Positions 1 through 13,170 of a stretch of 64,000 nucleotides of DNA are shown piece after piece (the first letter of the stretch is position 1; every line of letters begins with the position of its first letter). Source of the stretch: Phytophthora quininea (Eukaryota; Oomycota; Peronosporomycetes; Peronosporales; Peronosporaceae); contig JAAVTG010000570.1 in the NCBI GenBank assembly GCA_011947345.1, positions 186,001 to 250,000 of the forward strand, given 5' to 3'. The notes under the pieces are model-generated. The model worked only from the letters and a program-made list of their open reading frames with translations. It ran no database searches and had not been told where the DNA came from. The position numbers and the translations under genes were made by a program.

Positions 1-489
1 CGTCAGCAGTTTGAAGAAGGACGGTAGCTCTGCGTGCACCAGGTCCCAGGCTTCCACCACCAGCAAAGCCACCTCAGGCAACTGTATGAGATCTCTGCGC
101 AGGATTTCCTGCAGGATCAGCGGGGACAGCAGCAAGATCTGGCCCTGCGCGCCTTGCAGCTGCTGCTGGGTCCATTCGGCGTCTTCCAGCCAGCGACTCA
201 CTGCTTTGCGGTTTGTATGGGGCTGGGATATTGTCTCGAAGCCCTCGACGTCGCTCGAGACCACGCGCAGGCCGCTCACGCGCGCCAGTTGCCGCTGGAT
301 CTGCAGTCGGTCAGTTGGCGATGTACCCACTGCCAGGACGAAGTGATGCGGGCTGCAGGCGGCGGCCTCGTGCAGCAGCGCGCAGCTGACGAAGGTCTTG
401 CCCACGGGTTGCGCGCTGCTGACCAGCACGCTGCGGTGGCGCGCCACGGCCGCGATCTCGCGCTGGTGCTCCCACAGTGAGGCGTCCAT
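1..489 (-). CDS. Dicer/RIG-I-type SF2 helicase, N-terminal fragment
   Basis: This is an open frame of 163 codons that starts at an ATG at 489 and runs off the left edge, so only the N-terminus is visible. The start MDASLWEHQREI resembles the first motif of Dicer and RIG-I helicases (Q/E-rich, 'HQ'). Residues 25-32 (SAQPVGKT) fit a Walker A P-loop. Residues about 118-151 (QILLLSPLILQEIL ... LPEVALLVVEAWDL) align by pattern with the Dicer helicase stretch that leads into the DECH box. Here the DECH position reads EAWD, so Walker B looks degenerate. In the family this domain lies N-terminal to the RNase III domains and handles double-stranded RNA; whether RNase III domains follow cannot be seen. 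A possible initiator (TCACTCTGCAAGTT, minus strand) lies at 502-520. An unrelated SF2 helicase is the main alternative. Confidence 0.6.
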   Translation of the reverse strand, partial: MDASLWEHQREIAAVARHRSVLVSSAQPVGKTFVSCALLHEAAACSPHHFVLAVGTSPTDRLQIQRQLARVSGLRVVSSDVEGFETISQPHTNRKAVSRWLEDAEWTQQQLQGAQGQILLLSPLILQEILRRDLIQLPEVALLVVEAWDLVHAELPSFFKLLT

Positions 490-4223
<3,734 letters not shown>

Positions 4224-5273
4224 AAGGACGGACTGACGGTCACTGGTGGTGCGCTGGCCCGTTTCCGTTCGATGGGCATCGGCCGCAAGGCAGTGGGAAG
4301 AATGAGGCAGACGTATCGGCGGCTCCTGCGCCGACTGGAAGCGCTCGACCCGGCAAGACAAGCTGGCAGCTAGAGCCGACGACGCTGCACGCTAGAGTGA
4401 ACTCGAGGCGGTTATTAGAAAAGGCAACAAACACGACCATGGATGCTCTTTGTTTCTTGTGGCCCAAGTAGCACGAGGTTTCCTGTAGTCCATGAAACTC
4501 GGTGAAAGGCGGCGATCATTTTTGCCGGCGTTAGGGCTCTCTCTGCCTGATGGTTTCGCGTCCAGGGCCGTTGTGCTGTGCGGGTATTGTTGGTCCGACC
4601 TGCAAACTGCCACCGAGAGCTGCAGTTATTCGCTATACAGCACCCGATCCGAATCTTTAGGCGGTTGCAGTCGTTGCCATTCTTGGTGATCACCCTGCTA
4701 GCATTGTGAGCCGTGGCTTCCAAGGCGGTGGTGCAGTCGAGACCAGATCGATTCTCATCTTGGCCTTGGATCCTTGCCGTCGAGGGACTCATCGGTCCGC
4801 CGAGCCTTCCGCGCGGCAAACGTGACGGATGCTAGCTGGACACCGATTTGCCGCCACTGCGACACGAGCGCCCGCGGGACGAAGTGTGCAATCCCGCCCC
4901 CGCCGGGTTTCTTCCGCTTCATTCGCGTCTAGATATGCGGCCGACATGATTCATAACAGCAGCCCCACTCCACCGAGACGACCGATATTATCTGTGCTTG
5001 TACACCAGGCTGTAGGAAGCGTCAGCAGGCTGGGCATCGCTGCGGCCAAATGCCCCCAGGACCGAGCTGGGGATGCTTGTCAATCTCAGCAAGGTGTCGT
5101 CGCATTGCCATCGTGAGGGCTTCCCGCGGCACTGACGCCAGAGGTTTTTCAACATCCCGTCTATCTGCTAAGTTTTAGCTCTACGGCTCTAATTCTCCGC
5201 CCCTGTCGCTCAGGAATCAGCTGGTCCAGCCATTTGGAATTTTGGTGAGTGCTACACACGTCGGAGGGAGACC
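4224..5273. other. Intergenic region, nothing recognised
   Basis: About 1.05 kb between two rightward genes. Short frames exist, but none has a domain or convincing composition. It should hold the 3' end of the ATPase gene and the promoter of the next gene; I cannot point to a clear initiator or polyadenylation signal. Confidence 0.4.
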
Positions 5274-5953
5274 ATGCCACGAGCGGAGCTGTGGATGCAG
5301 GAAGACCCGGCGGCCGAATTCGAGCACGAGCACGAGCACGCCATGCACTTCGCGCATGTACGCGCCTCCAAGTCCGAGGACGACCGGAGTCGTCTGCGCA
5401 AGCTCACGTCGCTCAGCTACCTGCGCGGCAAACTCCACGGCCTGTTCCACCGGGACGGCCGTCGCGACACCATCGTCTGCGAGGAGGACGAAGCGTCCCC
5501 CGCCGCCAAGCGCAATATTTATGACATCATCCGCCGCAGCGAGATCCACCACGCGCACACGTCGACAGGCTTCGACCTGCGCCAGTTCAGCAGCGCCAGA
5601 ACCACCACCACAACCATTAGCAGCAGCAGCAGACGCCCCCTGACGCAGTCGCAGTCGCTGCCCGTGAGCTGCGCCCGCTACGAGCCCAGCAGGGAGCAGC
5701 GCTGGTGCGCCAACTGCAACAAGTGCTTCCAGAGGGGCTCAGTCGCTTCGACCAGTACTGCGGTCTGGACTGCAGGACGGCGCACCGCTTGCGCCAGTCC
5801 GCAACCCAAGCGCCCCACTACGGCTACAGCGGTCAGACGGCGTCGCTCGTGTCTGAGCATGCACTGGCCGTGCAGGAGGCGGCCAAGCAGCCCGTGCAGC
5901 GTTACACCACCACGTACCCGGTCGGCGGCCGCATGCGCGTGGACAGGAGGTAG
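5274..5953 (+). CDS. Hypothetical protein with C-terminal Cys motif (C-x2-C ... C-x3-C)
   Basis: I do not recognise this protein. It would be 226 aa. The N-terminus is acidic with a short EHEHEH repeat. The middle is Ser/Thr-rich (residues ~105-135). Near residue 145 comes CANCNKCF, followed after about 20 residues by QYCGLDC, together a possible small zinc-binding site. The frame breaks inside this motif at GGGG 5734-5737. One added G joins CFQRG to LSRFDQYC and gives one open frame to the TAG at 5951-5953. The start at 5274 has a purine-rich context (GAGACCATG). It lies 276 bp upstream of Arp2. The protein is probably oomycete-specific; the metal-binding idea is inference from cysteine spacing only. 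Confidence 0.6.
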
Positions 5954-6153
5954 ATAGGACATTAGTTTGTGCTCGCAGAGAGAGAGCACGTGTACCAGTA
6001 GAGAACCTCCAGCCATATTACCATAAAAACTAAGCTATTCCAATCGTCCATTGCCATGCCCATGCATGCAGCAGCAAGTGTCGAACGCGGCATGCAGTGT
6101 CAAACCCTCCATCGAGTACCGTATCCACTCGACTAAGTAGAATAACCCTCTTC

Positions 6154-6177
6154 GAGTATATATCCGTCATTTTCTCA
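6154..6177 (+). promoter_or_regulatory. Arp2 core promoter: TATA-like box plus initiator
   Basis: GAGTATATATCC is followed directly by CCGTCATTTTCTCA, which fits the oomycete initiator (TCATTTTC core). It lies about 55-75 bp before the Arp2 start codon. Confidence 0.55.
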
Positions 6178-6229
6178 GAAAAGGGGAGCGATCGACGTCA
6201 AGGAAGCGCTAGCAGACCGTAGCGGCGCC

Positions 6230-7560
6230 ATGGTGGCGGCCAACAAGATCGTAGTGTGCGACAACGGCACCGGGGTGCGTCCAGAGTCCGCTCCTGTCTG
6301 CGTTTAGAGCCCAGTCGCCTGCTCCCTAACGCTCTTCCCTGCTTTCTGTTGCCAGTTCGTCAAGGCTGGCTTCGCGGCCGAGAACTTCCCCAAGGCCATC
6401 TTCCCGTCGCTCGTGGGGCGCCCCGTGCTGCGTGCCGAGGAAGCCGTGCAGTCGGACATTCTACTCAAGGTATGACGGACATTTACGAGCCACGTTGAAG
6501 CGATGTCGTTGTTAACCGTGGAGTTGTATTGCTATTGCAGGACATTATGTTCGGCGATGAAGCCGCCGCCGTGCGCTCCAACCTCGAGATCTCGTACCCG
6601 GTGGAGAACGGCATCGTCAAGAACTGGGACGACATGGAGAAGCTCTGGGACTATACGTTCAAGGAGCGACTGGCCATCGACCCCAAGGCCGGCCACCGCA
6701 TCCTGCTGACTGAGCCCCCGCTGAACCCCAAGCGCAACCGCGAGAAGCTGGTGGAGATGATGTTCGAGAAGTACGGCTTCGACGGCTGCAACATCACCAC
6801 GCAGGCCATGCTGACGCTGTACGCGCAGGGCATCACCACGGGCGTGGTCATCGACACGGGAGACGGCGTCACGCACGTCGTGCCAGTCTTCCAGGGCTAC
6901 GTGCCGCAGCATTTGATCTGCCGGCTCGATGTCGCCGGTCGTCACATCACCAACTACCTCATCAAGCTCATGCTGCTGCGCGGATACGCGCTGAACCGCA
7001 CGGCCGACTTTGAGACGGCGCGTCAGATGAAGGAGAAGTGGTGCTACGTCGCGTACGACACCGCGGCGGAGCGCAAGCTCGCGCTGGAGACCACAGTGCT
7101 GGAGGAATCGTACGAACTCCCAGATGGCCGCATCGTGCGACTCGGCCGTGAACGTTTCGAAGCGCCTGAGGCTCTGTTTGACCCGAATCTGATCGACGTG
7201 GAAGGCGCCGGACTGAGCGACATGGTGTTTGACATGTGCATGAAGGCCGACATCGATCTGCGCACTGAGTTCTTCAAAAACATCGTGCTGTCGGGTGGTT
7301 CCAGTATGTACCCGGGTCTGCCGAGCCGTCTTGAGAAGGACATTAAGCAGCGATACCTCACGGACGTGCTGAAGGGCGACAAGAGTCGTCTGAGCAAGTT
7401 CCGCTTGCGCATCAACGACCCGCCTCGCCGCAAACACCTGGTCTTCCTTGGCGGAAGCGTGCTGGCCGATGTGATGAAAGACAACGACGCCTTCTGGCTG
7501 CTCAAGAGCGAGTACGAGGAGCAGGGTCTGCGCGTTCTCGACAAGCTGCAGGGACAATGA
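6230..7560 (+). CDS. ARP2: Actin-related protein 2 (Arp2/3 complex subunit)
   Basis: Arp2 is the actin-like subunit that, with Arp3, seeds branched actin filaments. There are three exons: 6230-6274, 6356-6469 and 6541-7560. The introns (6275-6355, 81 nt; 6470-6540, 71 nt) have GTGCGT and GTATGA donors, a CTAAC branch site in the first, and CAG acceptors. The spliced protein is 392 aa, the usual Arp2 length. Exon 1 begins [15 protein letters not shown], joining [12 protein letters not shown], the actin-fold phosphate-1 loop. Exon 3 carries [14 protein letters not shown], the phosphate-2 loop [16 protein letters not shown] and the adenosine loop [18 protein letters not shown]. The track record of this frame is clean: no homopolymer break is present. 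A polyadenylation signal follows at 7616. The first intron splits codon 15/16 within the nucleotide-binding loop. Confidence 0.95.
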
Positions 7561-7615
7561 GACTCAACCTAACACGAGCCATGCCAGATCAGACGGAGTG
7601 TAGCAATTTTCCCTG

Positions 7616-7621
7616 AATAAA
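7616..7621 (+). terminator. Polyadenylation signal of Arp2
   Basis: AATAAA lies 55 bp after the Arp2 stop codon. Confidence 0.5.
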
Positions 7622-7768
7622 AATGATTGCCATGAGTGAGGTATGTTTCCTGCACCTTTCTAAACCGATCACACCCTTTCAAACACGATAGTTATTGCAT
7701 ACGCGCATTCATGGCAACTGGTTGTCCAAGCAGCCTGCATCACTTGGCTATTCCTCCTCTCAGCAACA

Positions 7769-10019
7769 ATGGACCAGCACGCACTCGAACAGGAGCTGGA
7801 CCACCTGCACCTGGACGGCCCACTGGACCCAGGCTTCTCGCCGCTGCTCCACGCGGACGTCATTGCCGCCGCCGCCGCCGCCAAAGCGTCGGAGGTGGAC
7901 AACGATGACGCGCCCAGCCCCGACGAGGACGAGAGCGAGGCCACGCACCACGAGGGCCGTTTGAAGGCCTCGATTCTGGAGAAGGTGGCGACGGAGAAGA
8001 GACTGCGCCGCCTGTCGGAGGTGAATCTCGAGACGTCGGATCCCGGCCAGGACGAGTCTGCCGACCTGTTCGAGACGCTGCCGGAGCCCTACGGCCAGCT
8101 GTCCACGTATCAGCGCATCCAGATCACATCCGCCCCTGGCGAAGTGGACCGAGAGACCAAAGAGGTCTGCGAGCTCATCCGCAAGTGTCTGGAGCTGCGC
8201 AAGAAGTGGATCGCCGTCAACGAGGTGCAGACGCCGCCGGTCCACGCAGTTCCGACAAGTCCTCGGTCGACTGGAGCTGCCGCTAAGATGCGACACAGAG
8301 AGGAGATCCCATACGAACCATTTACTAGTAAATCTCCAGAGACCACTCAACACCACTTTGAAATGAAGGACGGAGTGGTGCAAGTGTTCGCCAGCAAAGA
8401 GAGTGAGCAGCCAATCAGCCAGGTCGGCTCCATGCAGGAGTTCTACGACGACCTGTTCGAGATCAAGCGCATCATCAACTTTGGACCGGTTAAGACGCTC
8501 GCGTTCAAGCGACTGCAGCTACTGGAGGCTCGATTCAACCTGCACACGCTGCTGAACTCCGAGAGGGAGCTGGTGGCGCAGAAGGCCGTCCCGCACCGCG
8601 ACTTTTACAACGTGCGTAAGGTGGACACCCATATCCACCACTCAGCCTGCATGAACCAGAAGCATCTGCTGCGATTCATCAAGTCGAGGCTGCGCAACTC
8701 GCCCGGTGAGATCGTGATCTTCCGTGACGGTCGATTCATGACGCTGAGCGAGGTCTTCCGGTCGCTGAACCTCACGGGGTACGACCTCAGTGTTGACACG
8801 CTCGACATGCACGCTAGCAACACGTTCCACCGCTTTGACCGCTTCAATCTCAAATACAACCCGGCCGGACAGAGTCGTCTGCGGGAAATCTTCCTCAAGA
8901 CCGACAACCTGATCGCCGGAAAGTACCTGGCCGAGATCACCAAGGAGGTCATCTCGGACTTGCACTCCAGCAAGTACCAGCTCGTGGAGTGGCGCGTGTC
9001 CATCTATGGCCGCAAGCACTCGGAGTGGGACAAGCTGGGTCGCTGGATCTACGTTAACAAGCTCACATCCCCGCACGTGCGCTGGATGGTGCAGATCCCG
9101 CGGCTATACTTCCTGTACAAGAAGCTTGGCGAGGTAGACAACTTCCAGCAGATGCTAGACTACATTTTCCTACCGCTGTTTGAAGTCACCCGTGATCCGT
9201 CCAGCAATTTGCCTCTGCACTACTTCCTCGAGACGATGGTGGGCTTCGACTGCGTGGACGACGAAAGTAAGGCCGAGCCATTCCGTGCTGAACGCGGCAA
9301 GGAGCTGCCGAAGCCCGAGGAGTGGACCCAGGAAGCCAACCCGCCATACGACTACTGGTGCTACTACTTGTACGCTAACATTGCTGCGCTGAACGAGTTC
9401 CGTCGCCAGAAGGGCCTGCGCACGTTCTCGTTCCGCCCTCACTCGGGCGAAGCTGGCGATCCTGAGCACTTAGCGGCTGCTTACTTGACCGCTAATGGCA
9501 TCAACCACGGCATCACTCTGCGCAAGTCCGTGGGCCTGCAGTACCTGTACTACCTGACGCAGATTGGCATTGCCATGTCGCCTCTGAGCAACAACCGCCT
9601 CTTCCTCGCCTACCACCGCAACCCGTTCCCGATCTACCACGCTCGTGGCTTGAACGTCTCCCTCAGTACGGACGATCCGGTTATGCTGCACTACACCAAG
9701 GACGCACTGCTAGAAGAGTACTCGGTGGCCGTGCAGGTGTGGAAGCTCACCTCCACCGACATGTGCGAGATCGCTCGCAACTCGGTGCTACAGTCCGGTT
9801 TCGAGCACAAATTCAAAGAGCACTACCTTGGCCACAAGTACACGCTGCCCGGTTCTCGCGGCAACGGTACGTTCTTGTTTGCTGCCTGCATGATTGCCCA
9901 CACGGTTGCTAACGTTGCCTTTACTTTTTGTAGATATTCGCATGACCAACGTACCGGACATTCGCGTCGACTATCGCCACGAGACGCTGCAAGGCGAGCT
10001 GGCGTTCATCCAGACATAA
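7769..10019 (+). CDS. AMP deaminase
   Basis: This enzyme deaminates AMP to IMP in the purine nucleotide cycle. Exon 1 is 7769-9866 and exon 2 is 9934-10019, with a 67-nt intron (GTACGT donor, TTTTTGTAG acceptor) that splits an Asp codon. Splicing replaces a nonsense tail by NDIRMTNVPDIRVDYR, the conserved AMPD C-terminus. The protein is 727 aa. Metal and active-site signatures of the adenosine/AMP deaminase barrel are present: KVDTHIHHSACMN (H288, H290), FRPHSGEAGD, and SLSTDDPVMLHYT (D635, D636). The acidic N-terminal ~130 residues look regulatory and poorly conserved, as in other AMPDs. No frame break is present. It lies 208 bp after Arp2. Purine salvage links it loosely to the nucleoside transporter cluster at 18-26 kb, but nothing shows co-regulation. 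Confidence 0.95.
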
Positions 10020-10304
10020 AGCGCGCCTTGGCGTGGCGAATTTGCCCCTGGTTAAAGCCACAGTTTGTAACACAAAAATCTTGACGATCGTTGAGATCCC
10101 GCCTACCCACGTTTTCCCTTTTGCCAAACAACGAAGTCTGTGCGACTCCGCAAGAACATGCACACTCATGATCTTCGATCCCCCATCCGTTGAGCGGCAA
10201 AACGGGATGGAGACGCTGTTTTGGTTTGCTTAAGTTTGCGTGCACTAACAAAGCTTGGCCAGAATTCTGTTCACCTACCCAGTTCTGTTCACAAAGTTTT
10301 AGCA

Positions 10305-11018
10305 ATGGCCTGGCGGAGTCTTCTTGTGGTGATACTGGCCAACGTTTTTGCTGTTGGAGAGGCCAATGGTGACTTGGGTCGCAACAACGAAACACTGCTC
10401 CGAGTCGACAATCAGGACGAAGAGAGGGAAGGTTTGATGTCTGCCTTGTCGTCGATCAAGGATGGCATCAAGAAGGCGTCGAAATCCGTGGGGCGGTCGA
10501 TCAAAACGCAGTACTGGGTCGAGCTTGGGAAGTCCGACGAGCAAGTCAAGAAGGCGCTGAAGCTGGACGGACTATCGGGAGCCGCGCTCACAACCCACAA
10601 GAACTACAAAACGTACCAGCAGTTCATGTACAAGCTCGAAGGTCGTGAGCTGGACGACCTGGTGCATCAAGGCGTCTCGACGTACGAGGTCTGGAAAGAT
10701 CTCAAGCTGTACCAATTCTCAACGGACTTGGTGAAGTCGACTGAACAGTCCAGGATCTACGCCCGCTACGTGAACAAATACGACGACGAGATCATGACAT
10801 GGAAAAATGGCATGTTCGAGCCTAAGATCCATTACGGCTCCAACTCGGCTGAAGAGTTGATGATGAAGACGGAGATTTGGGCTGAAGCAGGACGGAAGAG
10901 GTGGTACGTGAAGGAAATGCTGGGACTCGACGGTTTACATGGCGATGCACTGACGGCGGCAACGAACTACAAGTTCTTTAAGCGTTTCGAAGAGCTGACG
11001 CAAAAGCCTATGAAGTAA
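10305..11018 (+). CDS. Secreted RXLR-type effector candidate (degenerate RXLR, intact dEER, WY-like repeats)
   Basis: The predicted protein is 237 aa without introns. It starts with a signal peptide of about 21 residues (MAWRSLLVVILANVFAVGEA). Residues 30-33 read TLLR, which keeps the last two positions of an RXLR motif but has Thr for the first Arg. DEER follows at 38-41, the usual distance. The rest is Lys/Glu-rich and helical, with two repeated units: YWVELGKSDEQV ... HKNYKTYQQF (about 70-108) and a second ending in NYKFFKRFEEL, matching the W-Y-L repeats of Phytophthora effectors. Such proteins are secreted and act inside plant cells, mostly on immunity. An in-frame upstream non-ATG extension is not needed. 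It sits beside the bZIP copy A pocket, 285 bp after AMP deaminase. The repeat match is by eye. Confidence 0.75.
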   Translation: MAWRSLLVVILANVFAVGEANGDLGRNNETLLRVDNQDEEREGLMSALSSIKDGIKKASKSVGRSIKTQYWVELGKSDEQVKKALKLDGLSGAALTTHKNYKTYQQFMYKLEGRELDDLVHQGVSTYEVWKDLKLYQFSTDLVKSTEQSRIYARYVNKYDDEIMTWKNGMFEPKIHYGSNSAEELMMKTEIWAEAGRKRWYVKEMLGLDGLHGDALTAATNYKFFKRFEELTQKPMK

Positions 11019-11890
11019 GGCTAGACTTCTTGGCTCGATTTTGAATTGATGACACCGCTAATTCCTTGGCGACTTAGCAACTCCATCCTCGCTGCTTTTG
11101 CTTACGATCCGCCTCTGTGAAAATCTCCTTGATGATCGACGTGCAGTGGCTGAGCTCCTTCTTGGGGCTAGGCGGATGATCAAGTTGAGTCGGAGGGTTC
11201 GGCAGGTTGGGGGCACTGATGACGCTCATCAGACTGCAACCATGCAAGCTCATGAGCATACTTGACTCGAACTTGCAACAACGCAAGCGACAGTATTAGG
11301 GAATCTCGGCGCGGAAGCGCTAGCCAGGTTTGACAGGCTTCGCCACGCTGGAGAGTTGGCATCGCTTCTTTCAATGACAGTGGACGTTGAATGCACGCGC
11401 GAATCACCGCAGACAACACGATCACTGTTGCTGTGCCCGTAAAAATGTTTATTGTACTGAAAGCTAATCGGTTCTCTGCGAAGATATGCTTCATTTCCGT
11501 TTTCCTCGTAGTAGTCCAGCTTCGCGGACGAATATTACTCAGCACCGACGTCCAGTTGGCGCAGCAGCCCATTCTTGAGCTGAAGTGAGTCTCAAACAAC
11601 CAATTTGGGCGTCGTGCGATGGCAAAACAGCAATGACCGAGACAGTACGCTGAAATGCCCTCCACACTCTGTACCCCAGGCCTGAATGCTCAATGCTGTT
11701 TGCCACGCAATACTGTACGTCCAAAACGCGATGGTGTTGATTACTTCAGTTAATGTGTAGCTGCTTACACTTTTGATGCGGTCACGATTGTCGACCTCGA
11801 CATATTTGCTACCAGTTCAAGGTGGAGCTCAGGAAACCACTTTTCTTTTTGCAATCGATAGTGAACAAGTACGTTTGTCGTCCAAGCCAC
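11019..11890. other. Intergenic region, nothing recognised
   Basis: About 870 bp between the effector and the decayed bZIP copy A. Small frames on both strands (up to 161 codons) lack any recognisable motif. Confidence 0.35.
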
Positions 11891-12723
11891 ATGAAGCTGA
11901 CCCAACCGAGCTTCAACGACGGTGTGATCGGTCATGTGCTACTGCGTGGTCGGCCGCTCAACTACAAGAGCACCACCAGCATCAAGGTGGTCCATTCGCA
12001 CTCGTCAATACTACCCCGACATAACCACAGTACCAAAGGCCGGTCGCTCTGCAGCGATTTTCCTGCCGATTGTGGCGACGACATGTCCAAACGCCTAGCC
12101 AAGAAGAAGGCTATCCGACGAGAACAACTTCGGCGGGGCCAAGCTCGCTTCCGACAAAAGCAGCGCGACCTGCAGCGGCAGACAGAACAACGACTCGGAG
12201 ACGAAATACAGGAACTACGTCGGTTAATCCAGGGATCAAGCTGAAGCGCCAACGACTTCATCTCCGAGGCAAGACCAAGCCAAGTCGATGGAGCATCGTC
12301 GGGGAAGTGCTTCACCTGATCGAAACGTGCTTCCAATCCCCGTGGTGTGCTGATGACGTCGACGATATGCAGGGCCACCCCATCGTTCACAGCAGCTTGC
12401 AGCGACTTCAAACGCTTGTCCTGCCAAGCGTGGCCATGGGTGGACTCTACGGCTTCAAGGCTTTAACGGAGCAGCTAAGGCAAGACCCTATACACTTTGG
12501 CGACCCACACATCGAGGTGCAGCAGATCGAACCAGTGGGCGTTGGGGAGGAGCGATCACTTCGAGACCGTCTGCTGGGCCAACGTCTCCATTGCAGCAGT
12601 TCCTTGACGTTTCTGCTCGACGAAGACAGCGGATGCGTGCAACGCCTGGAGCTGAATGTCGCTTTGCTGACTTCGTTATGTGGTGTTCTGGAGAGGCCTA
12701 AGTGGTGCAGCGCGTGTGCTTGA
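11891..12723 (+). pseudogene. bZIP-like protein, copy A (frameshifted)
   Basis: This is a close relative of the intact copy at 40438-41415. The N-terminus (MKLTQPSFNDGVIGHVLLRGR) and the basic region (KKKAIRREQLRRGQARFRQK) are open to 12244. A 1-bp deletion near 12232, compared with copies B and C (AGGGATC against AGGAGATC), throws the frame. The remaining domain then continues in a second frame (IVGEVLHLIETCFQSPW and onward) to 12723. Compared with copy C it also lacks about 30 codons after GVG and ends early through a small indel near 12690. Homology to the copy C locus continues past the stop to about 12877. Unlike the breaks in housekeeping genes, the first lesion is not a shortened homopolymer, so I call it a decayed gene. 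Confidence 0.7.
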
Positions 12724-12870
12724 ACGAGCTTGGATTAGCCCCGAGGGTGTGCTTGGAGCCCCGACGCAGAATCACCAATGCAATCAATAAATGTGAGACC
12801 TGCGTGAAGTTTCACTTGGAATGGAGGAGCAGCCGCCAAAACCTGCAACAGTGCGTATGGAATCTTCAGA

Positions 12871-12991
12871 TGCCGCCGTTGCCGATGTCGTACTTGAGCT
12901 TGATGCCGTCGCCACCTTGTCGGTCCACTTGGTCTCCGCCGCGCTCCTCGTGGTCGTTTTGGTCGTCGCCGTCATCCTCTTCGTCGACCAC
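12871..12991 (-). pseudogene. RXLR-type effector remnant, antisense to the bZIP copy A flank
   Basis: Read on the minus strand, this segment gives VVDEED..., a HEER motif and then GIKLKYDIGNG. The same order (VVDEK, QEER, VKLKYNIGNG) is found in the RXLR pseudogene at 42194-42660. It is shorter by internal deletions and has no signal peptide or start. It directly follows the 3' homology shared by bZIP copies A and C. Confidence 0.6.
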
Positions 12992-13170
12992 GAGATGGCA
13001 AAAGGCCAACAGTTGTCACTCTTGAAACAATCATGCGCATCGCCGTTGAAATATCGTTTGTCAATCAAAGGCAGCACCACTACCTTGTACGAATGCTAAT
13101 ACTACTCAGAACACCCAGCAACACCCGTTTATAGTACCTCCTCCCCAAGGTGTTGAATCCTCTTCTCTCC

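Noticed and set aside
6532..7557. 341-codon open frame antisense to Arp2
   Set aside because: It mirrors the Arp2 exon almost exactly and has the same low-complexity shadow composition.
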